This document shows positions 1 to 7,455 of a stretch of 64,000 nucleotides of DNA, piece by piece. The stretch is from Fictibacillus fluitans (lineage in GTDB: Bacteria; Bacillota; Bacilli; Bacillales; Fictibacillaceae), in assembly GCF_030418125.1 (NCBI RefSeq), contig NZ_JAUHTR010000002.1:310001-374000 (forward strand), written 5' to 3'. How positions within the stretch are numbered: position 1 is the stretch's first letter; each line of letters begins with the position of its first letter. The notes beneath the pieces are model-generated. The model made no database searches, had not been told where the DNA came from, and saw only the letters and a program-made list of their open reading frames with translations. Position numbers and translations under genes: made by a program.

Positions 1-302
1 TTCAGGAGGCGGAAATCGCACAGGAAAATGAGCTATTTACCTACAACAGCCAGGATGTTCTTCCGTTGCAGGTTCATCAAAAGGCCTCAGCTTCAAAGGA
101 TTCCACCGAGATTCCGGCAGTACTTTTGCGGGACGATCCCTGGTATCTCGAGCTGCGGGAATTTATCGACGCCATCCGAGACGACCGCCCCATCCCGATA
201 ACACTTCAGGATGCGTATGAAAGCACAAGGGTGGCTTTGCTGGCCTTGAAGTCGGCGGACGAAAAGCGGCCCATTTCCTTAGTGAAGGAGCTGAATGCCT
301 GA
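1..302 (+). CDS. Gfo/Idh/MocA-family oxidoreductase, C-terminal part (cut by window edge)
   Basis: The frame is open from the first bases and ends at TGA 300-302, giving about 99 visible residues with no start. The visible part has the C-terminal layout of Gfo/Idh/MocA NAD(P)-dependent sugar or inositol dehydrogenases: a segment beginning DDPWYLELREF, then the IRDDRPIPIT and DAYESTRVALLALKSA stretches that close the C-terminal substrate domain. The stop overlaps the next gene's ATG (TGATG), so the two are translationally coupled. The N-terminal Rossmann fold and catalytic residues lie outside the window, so the substrate cannot be inferred. Confidence 0.8.
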   Translation, partial: QEAEIAQENELFTYNSQDVLPLQVHQKASASKDSTEIPAVLLRDDPWYLELREFIDAIRDDRPIPITLQDAYESTRVALLALKSADEKRPISLVKELNA

Positions 303-1273
303 TGAAGATTTCTATTTTATCAACTGCCCATGTTCATTTTGAAGCCTTTGCAAGTGCGGTAAAGCAGTGCGCGGGCACGGAGCTGGCCGGGATTTATGAC
401 GATGATGCCCACCGCGGTAAAAAGAAGGCGGCTGATCTGCAGACCGTCTTTTATGAAAACCTTCATGATGCACTGTCGGTATGTGAGGCGGTGGTCGTCT
501 GTTCCGAGAATGCCAAGCATGAGGAGCTGGTGCTTGCCGCCATTGAAGCGAATAAACACGTTCTGTGCGAGAAGCCGCTGGCCATATCCACTGTCAGTGG
601 GGAGCGGATGGCAAAAAAGGCTGTGGAGCAGGACGTGGTATTGGCTACCGCATTTCCGCTGCGGTTCAACACACCGGCCATGGAACTGAAACGGGTGATT
701 GAGCAAAAGCAAATTGGAGAAGTGCTGGCCTTTCACGGTAAAAACCCGGGGCAGTGCCCGAAAGGCTGGTTTATTGATAAAAAGCGTTCAGGCGGGGGTG
801 CACTGATGGATCACATTGTCCATCTCGCTGATTTAATGAGATGGCTGACCGGAGCCGAAGTGTCAAAAATCTATGCAGAAGCCGATTCATTTTTGGTTCC
901 GTGCATTACGATTGACGATGTGGGACATGTACAGCTGGAATTTAACAATGGCATTATTGCCGATATTGACCCAAGCTGGTCGCGGCCGGAAGGCTATCCG
1001 ACGTGGGGAGGAATAGACCTCCGGGCGACCGGAACCCAGGGGGCGGTCGATTTACGGGCGTACGCACAGAAAGTGACTCAATACAACAATACGAAGACCC
1101 TTCAACACGATTATGGTGACTTTGAATATTTGTACATGATGAATGCCTTTGTTGAAACCATTGGAAATCACCAGACCGAGCTTGCAACTGCCTGGGACGG
1201 GGTAGCCGCCACCAAAATCGTGGAAGCTGCCTACCAATCGGCAAAGGAACATGAAGTCGTAACGATTACATGA
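302..1273 (+). CDS. Gfo/Idh/MocA-family NAD(P)-dependent oxidoreductase
   Basis: This 323-residue protein has the length and two-domain layout of Gfo/Idh/MocA dehydrogenases, which oxidise or reduce sugar or cyclitol hydroxyls in the cytoplasm. The EKP motif at residues 90-92 is the family signature, with the lysine near the nicotinamide and substrate. A GGGALMDHIVHLADL stretch around residue 163 supplies the conserved D/H pair. The N-terminus (ILSTAHVHFEAF) lacks a clear GxGxxG, so the dinucleotide loop is divergent. It starts at an ATG overlapping the stop of the preceding paralogue and is followed by a terminator. The coupled pair probably acts on related substrates; which ones is unknown. 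Confidence 0.85.
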   Translation: MKISILSTAHVHFEAFASAVKQCAGTELAGIYDDDAHRGKKKAADLQTVFYENLHDALSVCEAVVVCSENAKHEELVLAAIEANKHVLCEKPLAISTVSGERMAKKAVEQDVVLATAFPLRFNTPAMELKRVIEQKQIGEVLAFHGKNPGQCPKGWFIDKKRSGGGALMDHIVHLADLMRWLTGAEVSKIYAEADSFLVPCITIDDVGHVQLEFNNGIIADIDPSWSRPEGYPTWGGIDLRATGTQGAVDLRAYAQKVTQYNNTKTLQHDYGDFEYLYMMNAFVETIGNHQTELATAWDGVAATKIVEAAYQSAKEHEVVTIT

Positions 1274-1299
1274 GCACCTTTTACATGGGTGCTTTTTTT
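1273..1299 (+). terminator. Rho-independent terminator after the dehydrogenase pair
   Basis: AGCACC and GGTGCT arms flank a short loop and are followed by seven T residues. This closes the dehydrogenase operon. Confidence 0.8.
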
Positions 1300-1321
1300 C
1301 TGCCTATTTATTACATTTTAA

Positions 1322-1350
1322 TTGAATATTATTCTCAATTAGGATAGGAT
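1322..1350 (+). promoter_or_regulatory. SigA-like promoter overlapped by a Fur-type box (1323-1337)
   Basis: TTGAAT (1322-1327), a 17-bp spacer and TAGGAT (1345-1350) form a plausible SigA promoter. TGAATATTATTCTCA (1323-1337) matches the Bacillus 7-1-7 Fur/PerR-type box TGATAATNATTATCA at 11 of 14 defined positions, and sits in a longer AATTGA...TCAATT palindrome. A repressor here would cover the promoter. From memory, B. subtilis ywjA, which the next gene resembles, belongs to the Fur regulon; that supports Fur over PerR or Zur. Confidence 0.6.
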
Positions 1351-1422
1351 GTTAGTAGATTACGAAGTTTCTCCTTCTCATTTTCTGGAGATTCACATTT
1401 TAACAAGAAGGAGGGGGCATCC

Positions 1423-3141
1423 ATCGATACGATCAAACGTTTCGCCTCTTATTATAAGCCTTATAAAGGCCTGTTTATTCTGGACTTCAGCTGTGCGGTT
1501 TTCGTTGCTCTGCTCGAGCTTGCGTTTCCTGTCGCCATGAACCGGGTGATCGACGACCTTCTGCCAAACAGCAACTGGCGCTTGATTTCCATCGCTTGTA
1601 TCATCTTGCTGTTTGTTTTTATCCTGAGCACGTTCATGAACTATGTGGTGACCTACTTCGGCCACCGGCTTGGAGTTGGTATTGAAACCGATCTTCGCAG
1701 AGATTTGTTTGCCAAGCTGCAGAGACAGTCCTTTTCGTTTTTTGACAACAATAAAACGGGACACCTTGTTTCCGGTTTTACGAATGACTTAATGGATATC
1801 GGCGAAGTCGCTCACCATGGTCCGGAGGATTTGTTCATCGCCATGATGACCATCATCGGTTCCTTTGTGATCATGTTTAACATTAACTGGCAGCTGGCTC
1901 TGATTCTGGCTGTTGCGATTCCGATCATCATTTTTGTTTCTCTTTTTTACAGCAAAAAAATGTCCAAAGCGTTCCACACGATGTATGAAAAGATTGCCGG
2001 CTATAACGCCCGGATCGAAAATAATATCGGCGGAATCCGCATCGTTCAGTCTTTTACGAAAGAAGAGCATGAAATCAACTTGTTCAAAGGCACAAACTCA
2101 GGCTTCCGCATTGCCAAGCTGGTCGCCTACAAGATCATGGCGTGGAGCAGTTCCATCAACTTCGCCCTCATGAAGGTGATCCTGCTGCTGGTTCTCGGCT
2201 GCGGCTCCTGGTTCGTAATTAATGACCAGATGACCTACGGGGAATTTGTTGCGTTTGTCATGCTTTCCAATGTCTTCATCGCACCGATCAAGCACATCAA
2301 CCAGATTCTCGAGCTGCTTCCCAAAGGGTATGCGGGATTCAAACGGTACCTTGAAGTATTGGATATGGAGCCCTCCATTAAGGACAAGGAAGATGCGATT
2401 GAGGTTGCCCATGTGCGCGGGGACATCGCCTTTGAAAATGTCAGCTTTGACTATGAAGAGGACCAGCCCGTCTTAGAGAATATTTCCTTCCGTGTAAGGA
2501 ACGGGGAAACGCTGGCACTTGTTGGTCCGTCCGGAGGCGGAAAAACGACGCTGTGTTCTTTAATTCCGCGCTTTTATGATATTACAGAAGGAAAGATCAC
2601 CATTGACGGCATGGATGTGCGTGACCTGACGCTGCAATCGCTGCGCAGCCAGATCGGCATCGTCCAGCAGGATATTTATCTTTTTGACGGAACGATTCGG
2701 GACAATATTATGTATGGTGATTTTGAAGCGGATGAAGAGGTGCTGTGGAAGGCAATCCGAAGCGCCCAGCTGGAAGAGCTCATCGAAAGTCTGCCGGAAG
2801 GCCTTGATACGATGATTGGCGAGCGCGGCGTGAAGCTGTCAGGCGGGCAGAAGCAGCGTATTTCCATCGCCCGCATGTTCCTAAAGGACCCGGCGATACT
2901 GATTCTGGACGAAGCGACATCCGCCCTGGATACGAAAACCGAGCGGGCGATCCAGGCGGCGCTCGACGAACTGTCCAAAGACCGGACAACCATCATCATC
3001 GCCCACCGATTGTCCACCATCCGTAATGCGGATAAAATCATTGTTGTCAAAGACGGACAAATCCAGGAAGAAGGCAGCCATGAAGCACTGATTGCCGGTG
3101 GAGGAGACTATTATCAGCTGCTGCAGACGCAGATGGTGTAG
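1423..3141 (+). CDS. ywjA: ABC exporter (fused membrane and ATPase domains), YwjA-like, apparent ATC start
   Basis: The reading frame encodes about 572 residues with the ABC-exporter half-transporter layout: an N-terminal six-helix membrane domain, then an ATPase with Walker A GPSGGGKTT (about residue 368), signature LSGGQ (about 472) and Walker B ILILDEATSALD (about 493). It would work as a homodimer in the membrane; the substrate is unknown. The first ATG (1537) would remove helix 1. No ATG, GTG or TTG lies in frame between the upstream stop at 1345-1347 and 1537. A strong GGAGG at 1410-1414 sits 8 nt before ATC at 1423, which would give a YwjA-length protein beginning (M)DTIKRFASYYKPYKG. 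An ATC start is rare, so this is inference; a sequence error is the alternative. Confidence 0.88.
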   Translation: MDTIKRFASYYKPYKGLFILDFSCAVFVALLELAFPVAMNRVIDDLLPNSNWRLISIACIILLFVFILSTFMNYVVTYFGHRLGVGIETDLRRDLFAKLQRQSFSFFDNNKTGHLVSGFTNDLMDIGEVAHHGPEDLFIAMMTIIGSFVIMFNINWQLALILAVAIPIIIFVSLFYSKKMSKAFHTMYEKIAGYNARIENNIGGIRIVQSFTKEEHEINLFKGTNSGFRIAKLVAYKIMAWSSSINFALMKVILLLVLGCGSWFVINDQMTYGEFVAFVMLSNVFIAPIKHINQILELLPKGYAGFKRYLEVLDMEPSIKDKEDAIEVAHVRGDIAFENVSFDYEEDQPVLENISFRVRNGETLALVGPSGGGKTTLCSLIPRFYDITEGKITIDGMDVRDLTLQSLRSQIGIVQQDIYLFDGTIRDNIMYGDFEADEEVLWKAIRSAQLEELIESLPEGLDTMIGERGVKLSGGQKQRISIARMFLKDPAILILDEATSALDTKTERAIQAALDELSKDRTTIIIAHRLSTIRNADKIIVVKDGQIQEEGSHEALIAGGGDYYQLLQTQMV

Positions 3142-3166
3142 GAAATGGTATGATGCATTGAGAAAA

Positions 3167-3189
3167 GCTGCCGACCGGCAGTTTTTTTT
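3167..3189 (+). terminator. Terminator after the ABC exporter
   Basis: CTGCCG and CGGCAG arms with a very short loop, followed by eight T residues. Confidence 0.85.
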
Positions 3190-3344
3190 GGGTGATTCTA
3201 GTAAAAACGTCGGAGGAAAGATTTAGCGAACATTGGATAAACTTGCTGTATTTTGTAATATAAATGTAAAAGAGGTGCTATATTCCTGTTACATTGGTAC
3301 TATATAGTAAGACAGGTAGAAAACAACAGGGGGAACACAACACA

Positions 3345-3797
3345 ATGTTAAAAAAGAATCTTCTAGCTTTATTGTTGCTCGCTACTATTCTTACTACGGT
3401 TACAGTATCACCATCCAAGAGTGAAGCTGCATCGACTACATACCATAAAAAAGCCATTTCTGTCGCTAAGTCCAATTTAGGTGTCCGCTATCTTTGGGGA
3501 GGCATGTCTCCAAGAGGGTTTGACTGCTCCGGACTAGTGAAATACTCATATAGCAAATCAGGAAAAACACTGCCTCGTACGGCAGCTGACATGTATAAAA
3601 AAGGAACCAAGGTAAAATCTCTTAAGGCGGGCGATCTTATGTTTTTCGCTCCCAACAGAGCTTCACGCCCTACGCACGTTGCCATCTATATGGGAAGCGG
3701 ACAGATGATTCAATCTGCCAGCTCTCATGGAGTGTCTATCACAAAAACCAGCAACAGCTACTGGCAGCCGCGCTATATTGGCGCAAAAAGAATATAA
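3345..3797 (+). CDS. Secreted NlpC/P60 cell-wall hydrolase (C40 peptidase)
   Basis: This 150-residue protein has an N-terminal signal peptide (KK, then a leucine-rich core, cleavage near SEA-A at residue 28) and one NlpC/P60 domain to the C-terminus. The catalytic Cys lies in DCSG (C61) and the His in RPTHVAIYMG (H111). The usual IHA near the third polar residue is replaced by MIQSAS. Family members cleave peptidoglycan stem peptides, often D-gamma-Glu-meso-DAP. There are no SH3 or LysM anchoring domains, so it is a minimal soluble hydrolase. I chose ATG 3345, preceded by AGGGGGAAC, because the upstream in-frame TTG at 3294 would bury the signal peptide. It is monocistronic between terminators. 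Confidence 0.88.
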   Translation: MLKKNLLALLLLATILTTVTVSPSKSEAASTTYHKKAISVAKSNLGVRYLWGGMSPRGFDCSGLVKYSYSKSGKTLPRTAADMYKKGTKVKSLKAGDLMFFAPNRASRPTHVAIYMGSGQMIQSASSHGVSITKTSNSYWQPRYIGAKRI

Positions 3798-3805
3798 TGA
3801 ATCAG

Positions 3806-3831
3806 CCGCTCATCATTTGAGCGGTTTTTTT
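3806..3831 (+). terminator. Terminator after the NlpC/P60 gene
   Basis: CCGCTCA/TGAGCGG hairpin followed by a run of seven T residues. Confidence 0.8.
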
Positions 3832-3934
3832 ATTTGCTTTGAGTCATTTTACGTTCTAAATCAAACAGCTTGGCCATACGCTAAAATGATTACGCTTACA
3901 TTTAGAGAATATTCTAAATTTTATAATAAACGTA

Positions 3935-3963
3935 TTGACTTGTCATTTTGAAGCTGTTAACCT
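3935..3963 (+). promoter_or_regulatory. Candidate SigA promoter of the ilvA T-box leader
   Basis: TTGACT (3935-3940) and TAACCT (3958-3963) are 17 bp apart, about 30 bp before T-box stem I. The -10 box is weak, so confidence is moderate. Confidence 0.4.
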
Positions 3964-3992
3964 TAGTTTTAAAATTGAACAGAAAACATTCA

Positions 3993-4226
3993 ATGACGAG
4001 AACAGTAGGATAATATTTTTGTTCCAAAGAGAGCCGGAATTGGTGGGAGCCGGTGAACAAACATTATCTGAAAATCATCTCTGAGAAGCAAAGCTGAACC
4101 ATCAAGTAAGCTTTGTCGGTATTTTACCGTTAACATGTTGGTTGACTAAGAGCCGGAGCCCGTTTGCTCCGGAACTAGGGTGGTAACGCGAGCTAAACTC
4201 GTCCCTAAAAAGGGAGGAGTTTTTTT
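3993..4226 (+). promoter_or_regulatory. T-box riboswitch, isoleucine specifier (ATC)
   Basis: Stem I carries the AGTA loop E element (4004-4007) and the apical GGTGGGAGCCGG region. The 3' side reads GAAA-ATC-A with the specifier codon ATC at 4074-4076, so the sensed tRNA is tRNA-Ile. The T-box sequence AGGGTGGTAACGCG (4177-4190) pairs with the uncharged tRNA acceptor end in the antiterminator. A terminator (ACTCGTCCC/GGGAGGAGT plus Ts, 4197-4226) follows. When Ile-tRNA is charged the terminator forms and ilvA is off. This fits the downstream threonine deaminase, the first committed step of isoleucine synthesis. Confidence 0.96.
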
Positions 4227-4284
4227 ATGGGTAAAAAAATAGAGTTTTTTATTTGTAAAAATGGAACGAGAAAGGAAGAGGAAC

Positions 4285-5553
4285 ATGGAACAGGTACAGC
4301 AAAAACAAAGAACGGTGCTGGTCGAAGACATCATGATCGCCAATCAGCGCATCAGGGACGTGGTCCTTCATACCCCTTTGCAATATAATCCTTTATTGTC
4401 CGCGCAGTATGACTGTAAATTATATTTGAAACGCGAGGACCTGCAGGTGGTCCGCTCGTTCAAAATCCGTGGGGCGTATAACCGGATCAAAAAGCTCAGT
4501 CCTCAGGAGCTTGCCAACGGGATTGCTTGTGCCAGTGCCGGGAACCATGCACAGGGCGTTGCCTATTCCTGCCACCTCTTGCAAAGCAACGGCAAGATCT
4601 TCATGCCGACCACTACGCCAAAGCAAAAAGTGAACCAGGTGAAGTTCTTCGGCGGCGAGCACGTTGAAGTGGTGCTCACAGGTGATACATTCGATGATGC
4701 TTACGAGCAGGCGATTGTCAGCAGCCGCGAGGAAAACCGTACGTTCATCCATCCTTATGACAACGAGGATGTAATTGCGGGCCAGGGGACGGTCGCAGTA
4801 GAAATTTTGAATGACTGTGATGATAACATTGATTACATGTTTGTTCCGATTGGCGGCGGCGGCCTGGCAGCTGGAATGGGCACATTCATGAAAAGTGTAT
4901 CTCCGCAAACAAAGGTTATCGGCGCAGAGCCGGCAGGGGCGGCAGCGATGAACGAATGCATGCTTAAAGGAAAACATGTATGCCTCGACCGCATTGATCC
5001 GTTTGTGGACGGTGCGGCAGTTAAAAACGTAGGGGCAATTACGTATGAAATCTGCCAGCAGATCCTGGACGATATCGTCGTTGTACCTGAGGGAAAAGTC
5101 TGTTCCACCCTTTTATCGCTATACAATAAGAATGCGATTGTGGCTGAACCAACCGGGTCTCTTGCACTTGCGGCACTGGACGAGTATGCCGAGCAGATCA
5201 AAGGCAAAACCGTTGTTTGTGTAGTGAGCGGAGGAAACAATGACATCGGCCGCATGCAGGAAATTAAAGAGCGTTCCATGATCTATGAAGGACTTCAGCA
5301 TTATTTCATTGTTCATTTTCCACAGCGGGCCGGTGCGCTCCGTGAGTTTTTGGACGAAGTGCTGGGACCGGATGATGACATCAACCGATTTGAATATACA
5401 AAGAAAAACAACAAAGAAAGCGGGCCAGCATTGGTCGGCATTGAACTGAAGCACAAAGAGGACTATCCAGAGCTGATCGAGCGAATGAACCGCAAAGGCT
5501 TTGCCTATCAGAACGTCAATCAGGACAAAACATTGTTTCAGTTGTTGGTATAA
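4285..5553 (+). CDS. ilvA: Threonine deaminase (biosynthetic)
   Basis: This 422-residue PLP enzyme converts L-threonine to 2-oxobutanoate and ammonia, the first step toward isoleucine. The PLP lysine is in SFKIRGAYN (K60), the phosphate-binding glycine loop GGGGLAAG is near residue 190, and a single regulatory ACT-like domain runs from about 330 to the end, as in Bacillus IlvA. I chose ATG 4285 because AGGAAGAGG lies just before it; the ATG at 4261 has no ribosome binding site. The upstream Ile T-box confirms the biosynthetic role. It is monocistronic, closed by a terminator. Confidence 0.97.
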   Translation: MEQVQQKQRTVLVEDIMIANQRIRDVVLHTPLQYNPLLSAQYDCKLYLKREDLQVVRSFKIRGAYNRIKKLSPQELANGIACASAGNHAQGVAYSCHLLQSNGKIFMPTTTPKQKVNQVKFFGGEHVEVVLTGDTFDDAYEQAIVSSREENRTFIHPYDNEDVIAGQGTVAVEILNDCDDNIDYMFVPIGGGGLAAGMGTFMKSVSPQTKVIGAEPAGAAAMNECMLKGKHVCLDRIDPFVDGAAVKNVGAITYEICQQILDDIVVVPEGKVCSTLLSLYNKNAIVAEPTGSLALAALDEYAEQIKGKTVVCVVSGGNNDIGRMQEIKERSMIYEGLQHYFIVHFPQRAGALREFLDEVLGPDDDINRFEYTKKNNKESGPALVGIELKHKEDYPELIERMNRKGFAYQNVNQDKTLFQLLV

Positions 5554-5561
5554 GAGAAAGG

Positions 5562-5590
5562 CAGCGTACAGAGATGTGCGCTGTTTTTTT
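5562..5590 (+). terminator. Terminator after ilvA
   Basis: CAGCG-ACA/TGT-CGCTG hairpin, then seven T residues. Confidence 0.8.
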
Positions 5591-5691
5591 ATGGAAAGAA
5601 GAACATACCTCCATATTTACTATTCTCAGAAAACTCTATAAAATAAGCAAAGATAAATGACGGGGCTGCCGGCAGTCCATGGGGGTTCAAC

Positions 5692-7422
5692 ATGTTCAAG
5701 AAATTTAACATATTTACAAAGATCAATTTGCTAATTGTAGCAATGCTTCTTCCGATTCTTCTTTTATACATTTACTCCAACCGGGTAGGTACTGATGTCG
5801 TAGAAAATGAAATCAGCAAGTCGAGTAAAGGTCAGCTCCTCTACTTTCAAAGCCAGCTTGACGCAAATATTAATCGTCTGTCCCTTTTTCCAAACCTTTT
5901 GGTTGAAGACCCTGATGTGCTGCGGCAGCAGAATGAATTTTTGAAAAGTGACATTCTTGATTTGGATGCGATTACGGTCATCAAGCAAATTCAATACAAA
6001 CTGGGGATACTGTCGAACTCTACCAACTGGAGAAATCAGCTGTTCGTGTATTCCCCCAGTGTCAAAAAAGTAATTTCCACTGATCCTTCTGCCACTTACC
6101 AAACCTACAATGAAACCGTCTTAAAATCCCGCCTGAAACCAGGATGGTCTGTGCGAAAAAGCACTCAGGAAAATTCGCAGTATGACTTTCATTGGTATAG
6201 TGTAACGCCGTTTTCTGCCAATAATGATCCCCAAAAGGCAAAATTAATTATTGAGGTTCAGTTCAGCGATGACAACATTAAAGATATGCTTGATGAATTC
6301 AAGCAAGGGGGAGGGCATGATCCCTTCTATTATAAAAAAGGCTACAATCCTGTCTATAACCGGAACGGAAACGGAGAAATCATTCACGGTCTCATTCAGC
6401 AGCTGAAGAAGGAAAAACTGCCAGGAAGCAGCCAGAGAGTATTGGAGTATCAGCATAAAAAGTTTCTTGTGAACGCTGTCAAATCGGAAAATATGTCCTG
6501 GTTTCTGGTGGATTATGTGCCGTTGGAACAAATATTCGAGCCAATTAACAGAAGCAATTATTTATTTTATTTGTCCATGGTGGTTTTGCTGTTAATGAGT
6601 TCCATTGCGGCCTATTTGCTGTACAACCAGGTTCAAGTTCCTATCAATCAATTTATCTCCGGTTTCAGAAGGCTGAAGAATGAAGATTATTCGGTGAGAA
6701 TGGAGCCTAAAGGAACGGCAGAGTTTGGATATTTGTTTCAGCAGTTTAACATGATGGCCGCACGCCTTGAGGAATTGATCGAGAGAGTGTATGTGGAGAA
6801 ACTAAGGATTCGTGAGGCCAAGCTCAAACAGCTTCAATCTCAAATCAACCCTCATTTCTTTTATAATTGCTTTTCGTTTATTTCAAGTATGGCAAAGTTG
6901 AATGACACAAAAGCGGTAGTGGCGATGTCTCAAAACCTTTCGAAATACTACAGATACACCACCAGACAGGAAAAAAGCCTTGTCCCGTTGGAGGAGGAAG
7001 TTCAGTTTGTAACCAACTATCTTGAGATACAGAAAATGCGCATGAAGAGATTGAATTACTCCATTGACCTTCCCTCCTACATGCGAAAAACGAAAATCCC
7101 GCCTCTTACCCTGCAGCCCCTTGTGGAAAATGCAGTCATACATGGAATTGAGCCTGTTTTTGAAGCAGGTATGATTCACGTTAAAGGTGAGCAGCGGGAC
7201 GGATACCTGATATTAATAGTGGACGATGACGGAAAAGGACTGGGTGAAAAGGAAATCAAAGAGCTGCAGAAGAAGCTGTCGCAGCCAATGGATGAAGAGA
7301 TGGGCTGTGGTTTATGGAATGTCCATCAGCGTCTGTCTCTCCACTATGGTGAAGATGCAGGAATCACTATAGAACCTTCACCCCTCGGTGGCCTGAGGGT
7401 GAGTATTAGATGGAAGCCTTAA
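5692..7422 (+). CDS. YesM-type sensor histidine kinase
   Basis: This 576-residue membrane kinase has TM1 near residues 12-30, an extracellular sensor domain of about 250 residues, TM2 near 290-313 (LFYLSMVVLLLMSSIAAYLL), a HAMP region to about 365, and a HisKA_7TM-independent His_kinase (PF06580) core with QINPHFFYN (phospho-acceptor His about 388). The C-terminal HATPase_c has LVENAVIHG and DDDGKGLG boxes. Kinases of this class usually pair with AraC-type response regulators and control plant-polysaccharide uptake genes. The partner regulator starts 33 bp downstream. Position next to the galactan genes suggests it senses galacto-oligosaccharide, possibly through the lipoprotein at 9167. The start ATG follows GGGGGTTCAAC. 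Confidence 0.93.
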   Translation: MFKKFNIFTKINLLIVAMLLPILLLYIYSNRVGTDVVENEISKSSKGQLLYFQSQLDANINRLSLFPNLLVEDPDVLRQQNEFLKSDILDLDAITVIKQIQYKLGILSNSTNWRNQLFVYSPSVKKVISTDPSATYQTYNETVLKSRLKPGWSVRKSTQENSQYDFHWYSVTPFSANNDPQKAKLIIEVQFSDDNIKDMLDEFKQGGGHDPFYYKKGYNPVYNRNGNGEIIHGLIQQLKKEKLPGSSQRVLEYQHKKFLVNAVKSENMSWFLVDYVPLEQIFEPINRSNYLFYLSMVVLLLMSSIAAYLLYNQVQVPINQFISGFRRLKNEDYSVRMEPKGTAEFGYLFQQFNMMAARLEELIERVYVEKLRIREAKLKQLQSQINPHFFYNCFSFISSMAKLNDTKAVVAMSQNLSKYYRYTTRQEKSLVPLEEEVQFVTNYLEIQKMRMKRLNYSIDLPSYMRKTKIPPLTLQPLVENAVIHGIEPVFEAGMIHVKGEQRDGYLILIVDDDGKGLGEKEIKELQKKLSQPMDEEMGCGLWNVHQRLSLHYGEDAGITIEPSPLGGLRVSIRWKP

Positions 7423-7455
7423 AAATGAACCATCAAGAACAGGGGGGAATACTTT

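Noticed and set aside
954-1252. Minus-strand open frames opposite the dehydrogenase gene
   Set aside because: Shadow frames of a well-supported gene, without ribosome binding sites or recognisable domains; the same applies to the other antisense frames in the window.
4261-4284. Start of ilvA at ATG 4261
   Set aside because: The eight extra codons contain the ribosome binding site used by ATG 4285, and no Shine-Dalgarno precedes 4261.
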